DNA of 60,867 nucleotides from Helicobacter labetoulli (GTDB taxonomy: Bacteria; Campylobacterota; Campylobacteria; Campylobacterales; Helicobacteraceae): positions 1 through 60,867 of the forward strand of contig NZ_QXJF01000011.1 in NCBI RefSeq assembly GCF_003670275.1. The letters are read 5' to 3'. The position numbers and the translations under genes are program-made. Every line of letters begins with the position of its first letter. Position 1 is the stretch's first letter. The notes under the pieces were generated by a model. That model was not told the origin of the DNA. It searched no databases and saw only the letters and a program-made list of their open reading frames with translations. Below, piece after piece: positions 1-9,215 of this stretch.

Positions 1-419
1 ATAATATTCTTATTAATCCTTTTAGCAATGCTTGTCAATACACGCTTAGCACAAAAGGGTGGTTTAATCTCATAGGGCAGGTTTGTCAAAATCCCATTTG
101 GACTCCCATAGTGATAACTTACCCTAGAGTGTATGAGAGATTTATGCAGGATAAGGCGAAATACGAGCAGACATCAAAAGAATTATCAAAACTTGTTGTG
201 ATAAGAAATAATGATGATATTTTAAATCTTGTCGCTTTAGTGGAGTGTATGGATTGTGTCATCTCAGCAAGCACAGGAACTATTCACATTGCTTCTAATC
301 TTAGAATCCCAAGTATTGGCTTGTATCCTAAGTTTGATATGGTGCGTTGGGGGACATATAGTAGAGATTATGTGCCTATCCCAAGTCCAAAGGCTCATCT
401 AAGCACCATTCAAGAGTAA
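1..419 (+). CDS. Glycosyltransferase family 9 (LPS heptosyltransferase-like), 3' part only
   Basis: The reading frame is open from the left edge (frame beginning at base 3) to the TAA, so the gene is cut by the window; GTG at 111 is internal, not the start. The visible C-terminal half contains ILINPF near the edge and ASTGTIHIAS followed by IPSIGLYP. This is the nucleotide-sugar-binding end of GT9 enzymes such as WaaC/WaaF, which add ADP-heptose to lipid A-core at the inner face of the cytoplasmic membrane. Which heptosyltransferase it is cannot be told without the N-terminal half. It converges on the gene at 460. Confidence 0.75.
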   Translation, partial: NILINPFSNACQYTLSTKGWFNLIGQVCQNPIWTPIVITYPRVYERFMQDKAKYEQTSKELSKLVVIRNNDDILNLVALVECMDCVISASTGTIHIASNLRIPSIGLYPKFDMVRWGTYSRDYVPIPSPKAHLSTIQE

Positions 420-459
420 AAGATTATCTTAGCTGTTTTGGCAAAGCTCATTCAAAGCT

Positions 460-2109
460 TTAAAAACTAAAGCTGCCGCCTAGGCGGAGGTTAATGTATT
501 GCGGAATGGGTATGCCATCAAGCTTAGTAGTCTTTGTGCTTACTTGCAAGGCAATATCTAAGAATCCCAGCACATTTAGCCCACCTGTAAGAATAAGCCC
601 GGTATCTTGTCGCAAGTCTTTCATCGCACCTAGCCTTAAATCCATAGCCTTAAGATCAAAGCCCACGCCTCCGCCAATCATTTGGCTTTGTTGTTTGACA
701 TTGCTAAAAGCAAGTAAATCATTTGGAGTTAGATCCGCGTCAAAAGCGACATTTAAAAACTTAGAGTTGTAGCCTAGCCCCATACGATATTGCGGCTTAA
801 TGGTGATATTATTGAGACTTGATTCAAAAGTAGGCGAGTTTAGATTCTTAGCCACAAGCCCAAAAGTGAGATAGCGAAACTCTGGCAAATCAAGCTCATA
901 GAGCATTCCCACATCTACGCCAAAATTATTTGATGAAATAGTATTTTCAAGTGAAGCAAGGCTTGTAAGCTCTTTTTGAAAATCTGTATTTTTATTGATA
1001 TTAATCTGCTTTTGTGTGCTGATGGCATTCATTAGCTTACCGGTTATGCCAAGATTCAAATTGCCGTGCTTAAGGTAGAATGTCCTTGCATAGCCGATTG
1101 GCACTTCAGAGAGCATAAGGGCAGTGGTAACAAGCTTGTGTGCATCACTTCCGCCCTCTAGTGAAGCAATAAGCGAGTATTTATTGTAATCAGCCTCACT
1201 AGAAGCCTTGAAGCTAAAGCTCCCGCCATTATCTACAAGCTCGTAGTAGCCATTTCCCCCTTTGATGATAAGTCGCATTTTACTAGAATCTGCGTTGATA
1301 GACATACTAGAATAGGCTGAAGCGAAATACGCCACGCCCAAAGAGCCTAGCTTTTCATTCATCGTTTTGCTTGAGATTTGCAAAATCACGCCATTTTGGC
1401 TAACGATATTAAGATTATTATCCTTTAAAATCTCCTGCATTGAGCTAATGTCTTCTACGGCTTTATCTAAGCCTTTATCGCCACCTTTGTTTATGGTGAT
1501 ATTTTGCAACGCATTTTGAATCGCTCCAGTGCCACCACCATTGCTAAAGTCAAGATTCCCATAATCAATGTTTCCCACAATATTATCAAGCAAATCTTTT
1601 TGATCCTGCGAGAGTGAGCCACTGCCTTGCACAGCACCCAAGATTCCTTGAATCAAACTGCCATAATTGCCATCTGGGTGTTTTTGAAGATAGCTTTCTA
1701 AATCTTTTTGTATATCGCCTGTCGGGCTTAGCCCTTCTGCTTTGAGTGCTGTGCCTAAGCCACCTTTAATAACATTTTGTATCTCTCCTGCACTTGGCGT
1801 GCCTATATTTCCACCACTAAAAGTCGCTATAAGTCGCTCTGCGGTGTCGGTCATATTATTTATATCAATAGTGGTGAGTTTAGCAAGATTCTGCTCCCTT
1901 AAGCCCACACCTAGCGAGTAGCCAAGCTTGACTTTTGGATCGGAGCTTAAAAGGGCGGGATTGTAGTATAGCCCCCAAGCGGAGTGCTTGAGTGCCACTC
2001 CTGCTCCACCCATTGCCGCAGAAGTATTGCCCATTGAGCCAAATTCCAAGGCACAAAGTTGGCTTACAAATAAGCTACTAAGTAGGATAAACCCAAAGAG
2101 TCTTTTCAT
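460..2109 (-). CDS. TraF-like / FadL-fold outer membrane protein
   Basis: A 549-residue exported protein. Residues 1-20 form a signal peptide (MKRLFGFILLSSLFVSQLCA). Next comes the GNTSAAMGGAGVAL...GLYYNPALL block typical of OMPP1/FadL and TraF_2-type outer-membrane beta-barrels. The C-terminal 250 residues alternate polar and hydrophobic and end in GGSFSF with a terminal Phe, an outer-membrane insertion signal. Residues ~85-215 are a Gly/Asn/Asp-rich, barrel-unlike stretch, perhaps a surface or periplasmic insertion. Despite the family name there is no conjugation gene nearby. Function is not known; transport of a hydrophobic ligand is only a guess from the fold. Confidence 0.7.
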   Translation of the reverse strand: MKRLFGFILLSSLFVSQLCALEFGSMGNTSAAMGGAGVALKHSAWGLYYNPALLSSDPKVKLGYSLGVGLREQNLAKLTTIDINNMTDTAERLIATFSGGNIGTPSAGEIQNVIKGGLGTALKAEGLSPTGDIQKDLESYLQKHPDGNYGSLIQGILGAVQGSGSLSQDQKDLLDNIVGNIDYGNLDFSNGGGTGAIQNALQNITINKGGDKGLDKAVEDISSMQEILKDNNLNIVSQNGVILQISSKTMNEKLGSLGVAYFASAYSSMSINADSSKMRLIIKGGNGYYELVDNGGSFSFKASSEADYNKYSLIASLEGGSDAHKLVTTALMLSEVPIGYARTFYLKHGNLNLGITGKLMNAISTQKQININKNTDFQKELTSLASLENTISSNNFGVDVGMLYELDLPEFRYLTFGLVAKNLNSPTFESSLNNITIKPQYRMGLGYNSKFLNVAFDADLTPNDLLAFSNVKQQSQMIGGGVGFDLKAMDLRLGAMKDLRQDTGLILTGGLNVLGFLDIALQVSTKTTKLDGIPIPQYINLRLGGSFSF

Positions 2110-2159
2110 AAAGCTACACCTTATTTTGAAATTTGATTTTGATTCATTTTAATTTTGAC

Positions 2160-2582
2160 TTATTTTGCCACCAAAACAGGGATAGGCGAAGAATTAATAA
2201 AGCTGTTTTGATGGGAGTTAAAGATTCTGTGTAAAAGTGAAGATTCACTCGCACCAATCACAAGCAAATCATACTCATTGATGATTTCTAGCACGACATC
2301 AACGGGATTACCGGTTTTTAGAATCTTTTGGCAAGTAATGCCTTGTTTATTAAACTCCGTTTCAAACTCATCAAGCATTGCATTTGACTTTTCATTCTCA
2401 ATATTTTCAATCGTGCCATAATCCACAATCCCACTTTCCGCATAGACGATGATTTCAGGATTCACATGAAGCAGTGTCAGCTCAATCTCATCTCTATTGC
2501 CAAAAAAGCGGATAATAGTTTGAATAGCTCTCCTGCATTCTTGTGTGTCGCTCACTCCAAACAATAGCTTTGTCATATTCAC
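2160..2582 (-). CDS. Universal stress protein, UspA family
   Basis: A 140-residue single USP domain. It starts with KLLFGVSDTQECRRAI (the first beta strand with the conserved Asp). It ends with the family signature DLLVIGASESSLLHRIFNSH...SPIPVLVAK, a slightly degenerate form of the ATP-binding G-x2-G-x9-G-S/T loop, with Ser in place of several Gly. That suggests a non-nucleotide-binding or weakly binding member. It is last in the minus-strand run selA-selB-nifS-like-moeA, 25 bp after moeA, with AAGGAGTG as its ribosome-binding site. Role: cytoplasmic stress or regulatory protein; the partner is unknown. Confidence 0.85.
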   Translation of the reverse strand: MNMTKLLFGVSDTQECRRAIQTIIRFFGNRDEIELTLLHVNPEIIVYAESGIVDYGTIENIENEKSNAMLDEFETEFNKQGITCQKILKTGNPVDVVLEIINEYDLLVIGASESSLLHRIFNSHQNSFINSSPIPVLVAK

Positions 2583-2607
2583 TCCTTTGAAGTTTTAATT
2601 TGGGGTT

Positions 2608-3843
2608 TTAATCATTGAAAAAATCCATTATATCACAAAAATCGGCATTATACATAATTACCTTAATCGCACTGCCCTTTGCGTAGCTCATAGGTTTTTG
2701 GCTAGGATTATCAAAAAGGGCAATGGCATTGTTTTTCCACATTGTAGCAAGGGAGCTTGAGCCGATTTTGCCGTTGTTATAGGGCAGGAAGCGAGAAGAT
2801 TCTATTATGCCTAGCAGGGCTGAAGTGGTGTTCGCCTTAAGATTTAAATCTGAATCTAGCTCAAAAGTAAAAGCTTTTGGGTAAAAGGCACTGCCCCCTT
2901 GTAAAGATTCTAAAATCGGCAGGATTAAAGTATGTGTGTGTAAAAGCAGGGCTAAGGGATTGCCCGGTAGTAAAATAATGATAGTATCTCCCAAAGTAGC
3001 CAAGCCAAGATGTCGTCCGGGCTTGACATTTACTCCATCAAATATAAATTTCGCCCCAAGCTCAAGCAAGGCTTGTTTAATCAAATCCGCATCGCCCACA
3101 CTCGCCCCACCGCTTGTAATGACGACATCAAAGCTTTGAAAAGATTCTATTTTTTTGTGCAAAGCAAGTTTGTCATCTTGTAAAATCCCTTGATAGCTAC
3201 ACGCAAAGCCACGAGAAGCTAAAAGTGTATAAAGGCTTGTGGCGTTTGTGTTGTAGATTTGATACGCTTTAGCGTGTTGGTGTGGCTCAATGACTTCATC
3301 GCCACTTGAAAAGATTCCAATTTTGAGCGGCACAAAGCTTTCTATTTCGCTTATGCCTTGTGAAGCAAGGATACTTAAATCAAGGTGATTAAGCCTTTTT
3401 CCCTTGCGTAAAAGGAGCGAATCTGCTTGTATTTCTTCGCCTTTGTAGCGGATATTTAGCCCTTGTTTTATGGGAGAGTTTGCTTGTGTGAAGCTGACTT
3501 TGCCATTTTGCTCTTGTGCCATTTCTATTTGGATAACCGCTTGGGTGTTTTGTGGGAGCATTGAGCCTGTCATCACTTTGTAGGTTTCCCCTTGTGTAAG
3601 CGTGATATGCGTGCTATCATCTCCGGCTAGAATCTTGCCGCGATTGATACAAGTTTTATCATAATCTTGCAGTAAAATCGCATAGCCGTCCATTGCGGAA
3701 TTATCAAAAGGCGGCAATGGGCGGGAAGCAAAAATATCTTGGCTTAAAATGGCGTTGTGAGCTTGAAAAAGCTCAAGATTCTGTGTGCGGCTGATTTGTG
3801 GCAGTGCTGTGCTAAGCTTTAGGGCTTGAGTAAAACTTATCAT
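2608..3843 (-). CDS. moeA: Molybdopterin molybdenumtransferase MoeA
   Basis: MoeA inserts molybdate into adenylylated molybdopterin to give active Mo-cofactor. The 411-residue protein has the family marks in order: PLPPFDNSAMDGYA near residue 42, the TSGGASVGDADLIK block near 245, and LLPGNPLALLLH near 290. The length is normal (about 390-410). It lies 30 bp behind a NifS-like gene and shares the operon with selB and selA. Molybdenum and selenocysteine machinery side by side points to a shared client such as a selenocysteine-containing formate dehydrogenase, which is not in the window. Confidence 0.93.
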   Translation of the reverse strand: MISFTQALKLSTALPQISRTQNLELFQAHNAILSQDIFASRPLPPFDNSAMDGYAILLQDYDKTCINRGKILAGDDSTHITLTQGETYKVMTGSMLPQNTQAVIQIEMAQEQNGKVSFTQANSPIKQGLNIRYKGEEIQADSLLLRKGKRLNHLDLSILASQGISEIESFVPLKIGIFSSGDEVIEPHQHAKAYQIYNTNATSLYTLLASRGFACSYQGILQDDKLALHKKIESFQSFDVVITSGGASVGDADLIKQALLELGAKFIFDGVNVKPGRHLGLATLGDTIIILLPGNPLALLLHTHTLILPILESLQGGSAFYPKAFTFELDSDLNLKANTTSALLGIIESSRFLPYNNGKIGSSSLATMWKNNAIALFDNPSQKPMSYAKGSAIKVIMYNADFCDIMDFFND

Positions 3844-3873
3844 TTTTTTGCTCCTTTTAAAAATGCTGTGGAT

Positions 3874-4962
3874 TTAAAATTGCGCAAGATTCAAATACGC
3901 ATTACTTAGGCTTTGAACGATTGAATCTAGCTCAATTTCATCATTATAGCTTATGCTTAAAAGCTCTCGTGTGCTTGGCTCATCATAGCCTTGAGAAGCA
4001 AGCACAAAAGATGGTTTTGCATTACCAAATAAGCAATCCTGTCCATTAATGGCAAAAATGCCCTCCACACTCAAAACCTGCAAGAGAAGCCGTGCTTTGA
4101 TATGAGAAAATCTTAAGGGTAGGGCATTTGGCAGAGTGGATTCTAAAGGGGCAAAAAGGGAGAGATTTTCTCCTAAAAGATTTTTAAGCTTTGTGTAAAA
4201 CTCGTTTTTGCTATCTTTGGGCTTTAGGCTTTGAAGTATGTCTTGTAATGCGATATATGCGGCTTTGTAGAGATTAGGACGCAGGAGCTGGAGCTGTAAA
4301 AATTCATCTAAAATATGGCTATTTTTAAGCGTATTAAAATCACTTAAGATAAATCCGCTAGGGCGGGATAAGCCTATGCTTTCAGCGTTACATAAAAATA
4401 GAATCTGCGGGTGGCTAAGTGTGCTTAAACGCTTGAGCTGTGTAGAATCTAGCACACTTGCAAGGAGTGAAATATCAAGGAAAACTAACGCATTTGGATA
4501 ATCATTTAAAATCACTTCAAGCAAGGATTCAATGGGATTTTGCGTCAAAATATCTTGATTGACAAAGGGTAGGAAAAAAGCAAGATTCTTTTTATTTGGC
4601 AGTGGCGGAATGCTCTGTATAATGCCTTGTTGGTTTGGGGAAATAAGCGTGATATTGTGGCAGATTCTAGTGGCATAGAGGCTTTGCTGATGAAGAGTAG
4701 TGCTAAGAATAGTATGAAAATTATGCTTGTGTAAAAGCGAAAAAAGCGTGAAAAAATCACTGCTTGTGTAGTTGAAACTATGAGCGTGGGTTTTGCCAAA
4801 AAGTGAAGCAAGGTTTTTAGAATCTTGGCTTAATTGTGAGAGATATGCGCTATCAAGCGTGTTTGGATTAGGGACATTTTGTGAATGAAGCAAGGCATTT
4901 GCTTTGTGATTTTGTGGGAAGTTGGCTAAAAAATCAAGGCGGATTTCTTTTTCTTGTTTCAT
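3874..4962 (-). CDS. Degenerate NifS/IscS-like (aminotransferase class V fold) protein lacking the PLP lysine
   Basis: A 362-residue protein whose motifs line up end to end with cysteine desulfurases: NPNTLD (res. 32-37, like NPSSLH), NYTSSDFFTLFSLL (64-77, like FTSGATEANNLA), His91 in TTLHQQSLY (the PLP-stacking EHKAV His), Asp163 in LVFLDISLL, and Cys310 in GQDCLFGNAKPSFVL (the catalytic SACSSG...PSHVL loop). The PLP-lysine segment, normally SAHKxxGPKG, reads CNAESIGLSRPSG (191-203) and holds no Lys. It starts 2 bp after selB stops, so it is translated with selB. Classical PLP chemistry is therefore unlikely. A selenium/sulfur carrier or partner role using Cys310 is inference. Confidence 0.65.
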   Translation of the reverse strand: MKQEKEIRLDFLANFPQNHKANALLHSQNVPNPNTLDSAYLSQLSQDSKNLASLFGKTHAHSFNYTSSDFFTLFSLLHKHNFHTILSTTLHQQSLYATRICHNITLISPNQQGIIQSIPPLPNKKNLAFFLPFVNQDILTQNPIESLLEVILNDYPNALVFLDISLLASVLDSTQLKRLSTLSHPQILFLCNAESIGLSRPSGFILSDFNTLKNSHILDEFLQLQLLRPNLYKAAYIALQDILQSLKPKDSKNEFYTKLKNLLGENLSLFAPLESTLPNALPLRFSHIKARLLLQVLSVEGIFAINGQDCLFGNAKPSFVLASQGYDEPSTRELLSISYNDEIELDSIVQSLSNAYLNLAQF

Positions 4963-4964
4963 TG

Positions 4965-6974
4965 TTATCCTTTTGGTTGGTTGGAATCTTTACTAGAATC
5001 TTTGTAGGATCGGTTTTGTGGGGCGTATTTTAAACTGCGTTTATTATCTTTACACACAATGTCATCAAATTTATCAAGGTATTCTAAGTAGGCAATAAGG
5101 TATTTTCGACTTAATTGTGTGTGGTTTCGTAACGCATTCACATCAATATAGCCATTTGTCTGTAAAATCTCACGCATTAAGCTCACAATCTTTTGCAGTG
5201 CGGTTGTAGTGATAAAAAGATTATGCGTGATACGCACGACTTTTTGAGCGTGAGTTAGGGCTTTTAGGGCATTATCCCCAAGTGTTTTATCAAGCTCTAG
5301 CTCTTCATAGAGATTATAAGGTGCTAGGGGTGCGTAGCCTTGATTTGTCAAAGATTCTAAAATGCTTTGCTCTGCGTAGGTGTGAATATTTTGTATTTGA
5401 CACCATTTGGCAAGATACAAGCCATTTTGGCTCTTAATCTGCCCTTGAGATAAAAGCTCATCTAATGCCTTTTGACATAAAGCAAGGGACGCCCATTTGA
5501 GCTTCGCATTTAAGCTTTGAGCGGATATAAGGGCGTTTTTATTCCGTGAGAAAATCTCTAAAATGTGGGTTTTGAGTGCTTCAACTTGGGAGGGTGGATA
5601 GAGCGTTAGGGCTTTTTCATCAAGGAATACATTGAGGCTTAGGGCAATATTTAGGCTTTGAGCGTGGCTTAGACAGAATCTTTGCGTGGAGCTAACAAGT
5701 CCAAAGCCCTTTTTGTGAATCTGCGTTAAGAGATAAAAGCTTTGTTTGAAGTCTTTTTTTGCTAGGGATTCTAAAAGAGCTATGCGAGTGTGCTTTTTAA
5801 TGGGGTCGGCAATGGGATTTAAAATCACGCCGCCACAAAGTGTGTCATTATCATTGCGTAAGATAAAGCGTTGGGAGTAGATGCCAAAAATGGGGGTATC
5901 GGTTTTGAGTGTAGCAAGGGTAAGCGGGGCTTTACCAAAGGCGTGTGAAACTATAACTTTTGAATCCATATTTGTTAAATTTGTGGCGTTTGAATCCGCA
6001 AACTTTGAATCTTTATGCGTGGTAAGCACACAAACTTTAGCCTTGAGTTTAAAGCTACCGATATGAAGCGTATAAGTGGCATTGTGTTTGACTTCACCAA
6101 AAATCCCTACATCAATGCTATCAAACCCACGCAAAAAGCCTTTTTTTGAAATAAGATAACCTCTTTTGAGTTCATTATGACTTATCCCAGCAAGATTTAG
6201 GGCTACGCGTTGAGAATGTGATGCTTTGAGGGCTTTTTGCTTATGCACTTGAATGCTTTTTAGGCTTACTTCTTTAGCCTTATTATAAATATAGAGCTTT
6301 TCATCAATATGGCATTCCCCACTTAGCACACTACCTGTTACCACGCAGCCCGCCCCCTGAATAGCAAAGCTCCTATCTACATAATACACAAACACTCCAT
6401 AATCATTTTTTGGCACTCTAGGGATAGATTCTAATCTCTGCTTTAATCTTTCAATCTCTTGTGTGCTAGGCGAAGGATACAAGCTTAAGGCAAAGATAGA
6501 ATCTAAGCTCATATCAAGGGGCTTAAAAAAATCTTTGATTGTAGATTCTAGCTCTGCTAAGTCTTTATCTTTGTTTTCAAGCTTATCAATTTTGGTTATC
6601 ACGCAAATGCAACTTTTTACACCTAATAAGTTTGCGATATGTATATGCTCCTTGCTTTGAGGCATAATGCCCTCATTTGCTGCAATCACAAGCAAAAGCA
6701 CATCAATGCCAAACACCCCAGCAATCATATTTTTCACAAGCTTACTATGTCCGGGGACATCAATAAAAGCAACATTGCGGACTCTAAACTCAAGGTTTGA
6801 AAAGCTCAAATCTAGCGTAATGCCCCTTTGCTTTTCCTGCTCTAAGCTATCGCCATCAAAGCCATTTAGTGTCTTTATAAGCGTAGTCTTGCCGTGGTCT
6901 ATATGCCCAGCAAGTCCTACTATAATATCGTTGTGAATCTCATTGTGATTTTGCTCTATGGGCTGCTTAGTCAT
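4965..6974 (-). CDS. selB: Selenocysteine-specific elongation factor SelB
   Basis: SelB is the GTPase that delivers Sec-tRNA(Sec) to UGA codons by binding the SECIS hairpin of the mRNA. The 669-residue protein has G1 GHIDHGKTTL (res. 23-32), G2 around RGITLDL, G3 DVPGH (72-76) and G4 TKID (127-130). Translation-factor beta-barrels follow (VTGSVLSGECHI...) and then a long C-terminal winged-helix region. It is somewhat longer than the E. coli protein (614). Its first codons overlap the end of selA by 8 bp, showing translational coupling. Confidence 0.95.
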   Translation of the reverse strand: MTKQPIEQNHNEIHNDIIVGLAGHIDHGKTTLIKTLNGFDGDSLEQEKQRGITLDLSFSNLEFRVRNVAFIDVPGHSKLVKNMIAGVFGIDVLLLVIAANEGIMPQSKEHIHIANLLGVKSCICVITKIDKLENKDKDLAELESTIKDFFKPLDMSLDSIFALSLYPSPSTQEIERLKQRLESIPRVPKNDYGVFVYYVDRSFAIQGAGCVVTGSVLSGECHIDEKLYIYNKAKEVSLKSIQVHKQKALKASHSQRVALNLAGISHNELKRGYLISKKGFLRGFDSIDVGIFGEVKHNATYTLHIGSFKLKAKVCVLTTHKDSKFADSNATNLTNMDSKVIVSHAFGKAPLTLATLKTDTPIFGIYSQRFILRNDNDTLCGGVILNPIADPIKKHTRIALLESLAKKDFKQSFYLLTQIHKKGFGLVSSTQRFCLSHAQSLNIALSLNVFLDEKALTLYPPSQVEALKTHILEIFSRNKNALISAQSLNAKLKWASLALCQKALDELLSQGQIKSQNGLYLAKWCQIQNIHTYAEQSILESLTNQGYAPLAPYNLYEELELDKTLGDNALKALTHAQKVVRITHNLFITTTALQKIVSLMREILQTNGYIDVNALRNHTQLSRKYLIAYLEYLDKFDDIVCKDNKRSLKYAPQNRSYKDSSKDSNQPKG

Positions 6975-8382
6975 TGTTTTGCTCCAAAATAGATTCTAAA
7001 ATCATCACAATCTTTTCTTCATCGTGTGGGAGCAAAGTCCGCGTATCTAGCAGGATTTTATCTTTTTGTATGCAGGTGATAAGCCCTTTTAAGCGCAGCT
7101 TTTCTTCAAACGCCTTAGCATTTAGAATCTTGCTTTGCAAACTCACTCCCCAAGATTCAAACTCAATATGCGGCACACTTCCGCCCCCTGCGAGTGAAGA
7201 GAGCTTTAGCATTTCAACCTGCACTTGTTGGCTAATGTGAGATTGTGTAATTAAGCTTTGTAAAACTTTTGCCCTAGATTCTAGTTTTTCTAGCGGAATT
7301 GAAAGCATATTAAGGGTTGGGATTTTGTGATAGGCTTTGTCAATATAGGCTTGAAGTGTCGCAATAAGGGCAAGAATGCTGAACTTATCCACTCTTAATG
7401 CACGCAAAAGTTGATTAGCTTTGAGCTTGTCTATAAGCTTTTTTTTGCCAAGGATAATGCCAAGCTGCGGTCCGCCAAAAAGCTTATCGCCACTGAAGCT
7501 AAGCAGTGATGGTTTATATTTACAAATTTCACTCACACTTGGCTCATCTTTAAGGCTTAAGATTCCACAATGTCCGCTGCCTAAGTCAAAATAATCAATA
7601 AGATTATATTTTTTGGCAAGGGCAATAATATCTTTGATATGGCAGTCTTTGGTAAAGCCAATTTGCTTAAAATTGCTTTGGTGAGCTTTCATAATCATCG
7701 CTGTTTTTTCATTTATAGCATTTTCATAATCGCGTAAATGCGTCTTATTTGTCGCTCCCACTTCGCATAAAATGCTTGAAGCACTTTTCATTACTTCTGG
7801 GATTCTAAAGCTCCCGCCAATCTCTACAAGCTCCCCACGCGAGATGATGACTTCTTTACCTTGAGCGAAGGTATTTAGGATTAAAAGCACACTTGCGGCG
7901 TTGTTATTCACTAGCAGGGCGGATTCTACGCCAAACATTTGAGCTAGAATCTGTGTAGCGTGGATATATCGCTCCCCCCTTTTACCCTTGTGTAAATCGT
8001 ATTCTAGCGTATTGTATGTGGATAAAAGCGGGGTAATTTCATCTAAAATTTCTTTGGAAAACACACTGCGTCCAAGGTTTGTGTGAATCACCACTCCTGT
8101 GGCGTTTATCACACTTTGCATTGTGGGGATTTGGCTTTGCTTGAGTTTGGCTTTTATTTTTGCGGCGTGGGTGTTTATGTCAGTATGCGGCACTGCTCCT
8201 TGCAAAATAGAATCTCGCAATGCTTGTAAATACTCATAGATTAAGGGCAGGATAAGAGCCTTATCAAAGTCTTGTAAATCAGCGTGAGTAAGAAGCGTAT
8301 CAACTTTAGGGATAGAACGCAATAGGGCTTTTTGCGTGGGTTGTAATATGTCTTGTCGTGTGTCTTTTGGTGTGTGTTGCAA
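6967..8382 (-). CDS. selA: L-seryl-tRNA(Sec) selenium transferase SelA
   Basis: SelA is a PLP enzyme that converts Ser-tRNA(Sec) to Sec-tRNA(Sec) using selenophosphate. Key blocks are VINATGVVIHTNLGRS, the ISRGELVEIGGSFRIP segment, and the PLP lysine in SFSGDKLFGGPQLG (about Lys300 with this start). I chose the TTG at 8382 because AAAGGA sits 6 nt upstream of it, giving 471 residues (E. coli 463). A longer TTG start at 8421 adds 13 residues but has no clear ribosome-binding site. It is first in the sel/moe operon, with no selD or selC in this window. Confidence 0.93.
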   Translation of the reverse strand: MQHTPKDTRQDILQPTQKALLRSIPKVDTLLTHADLQDFDKALILPLIYEYLQALRDSILQGAVPHTDINTHAAKIKAKLKQSQIPTMQSVINATGVVIHTNLGRSVFSKEILDEITPLLSTYNTLEYDLHKGKRGERYIHATQILAQMFGVESALLVNNNAASVLLILNTFAQGKEVIISRGELVEIGGSFRIPEVMKSASSILCEVGATNKTHLRDYENAINEKTAMIMKAHQSNFKQIGFTKDCHIKDIIALAKKYNLIDYFDLGSGHCGILSLKDEPSVSEICKYKPSLLSFSGDKLFGGPQLGIILGKKKLIDKLKANQLLRALRVDKFSILALIATLQAYIDKAYHKIPTLNMLSIPLEKLESRAKVLQSLITQSHISQQVQVEMLKLSSLAGGGSVPHIEFESWGVSLQSKILNAKAFEEKLRLKGLITCIQKDKILLDTRTLLPHDEEKIVMILESILEQNND

Positions 8383-8499
8383 TGAAAATCCTTTGAACCT
8401 GTTTGTGCTTTGTGCAAACAATATGAGTAGGATTCTAGCTTAAATATGCTTAAAATCGCGTTTGCAAATATGGCAAAAAAGTAGAATAAAGGGGCAAAA

Positions 8500-9006
8500 A
8501 TGGCGGTGATTTATCTTGCTGGTGGTTGCTTTTGGGGAATGCAGGGCTATTTTGATAGGCTTAAAGGTGTGTTAGATTCTGTTGTTGGTTATGCGAACTC
8601 TAAGATTGCTAATCCAAGCTATGAGCTTGTATGTAGTGGGAGAAGCGGGGCGGTAGAGACTTTGAAGTTAAAGTATGATGAATCTGCTCTGCCCCTGCGT
8701 GAGATTATAGAGCGGTTTTTATCCATTATTGATCCTTGTGCGTTAAATTATCAAGGCAATGACAAAGGCACACAATATCGCAACGGCGTGTATTATGAGG
8801 ATTCTAAGAGTGAGTGTGTGATAAGAGAGTGTCTTAAAAAATGGGAGCAAAGGCATAATCTCAAAGCAGTTACAGAGATACTGCCTTTAGCGAATTTCTA
8901 TGCTGCGGAGGATTATCATCAAAAATATTTAGAGAAAAATCCAAATGGCTATTGTCATATTGATATAGAATCCGCCCTGCATTCCTTTCAAGGCTTTGAT
9001 AAGTAG
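8500..9006 (+). CDS. msrA: Peptide methionine-S-sulfoxide reductase MsrA
   Basis: MsrA repairs the S-epimer of methionine sulfoxide in oxidised proteins. The catalytic cysteine lies in GGCFWGMQ (res. 8-15), followed by the expected [12 protein letters not shown], the central [22 protein letters not shown] and C-terminal [17 protein letters not shown]. The length of 168 is normal for a lone MsrA domain, with no MsrB fusion. It is divergent from selA. The intergenic gap of ~115 bp must hold both promoters. It converges on the TonB-dependent receptor gene. Confidence 0.95.
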   Translation: MAVIYLAGGCFWGMQGYFDRLKGVLDSVVGYANSKIANPSYELVCSGRSGAVETLKLKYDESALPLREIIERFLSIIDPCALNYQGNDKGTQYRNGVYYEDSKSECVIRECLKKWEQRHNLKAVTEILPLANFYAAEDYHQKYLEKNPNGYCHIDIESALHSFQGFDK

Positions 9007-9186
9007 AATCTAGATTCTGCGTTGTCTCTTGCGGACTTTTGCGGGAGTCTGCAGTGTCGGCTCGGTCATTTTGCAAGTATGGATTTGTTGCTTCGCAACT
9101 GTATGCGTTTGAGCTACTCCCTTCGCCTCCACTTTGACAACCCGCAAAATCATCGCAAGATACTTCCGCAGTCAGCGTTGTGGAAT

Positions 9187-9212
9187 TTTAGTAGAATCTA
9201 GTTTCTACTAAA
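9187..9212. terminator. Bidirectional hairpin between msrA and the TonB-dependent receptor
   Basis: A perfect 10-bp inverted repeat, TTTAGTAGAA / TTCTACTAAA, with a 6-nt loop lies 3 bp beyond the receptor stop codon, between two convergent genes. The A/T-rich stem ends give T-runs on both strands. The 180 bases between msrA and this hairpin hold no gene I can support; they include a 14-bp palindrome AGAATCTAGATTCT just after the msrA stop. Confidence 0.5.
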
Positions 9213-9215
9213 GCC

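Noticed and set aside
8870-9076. A 68-codon minus-strand frame over the end of msrA
   Set aside because: Mostly antisense to msrA, no start signal, no recognisable protein.
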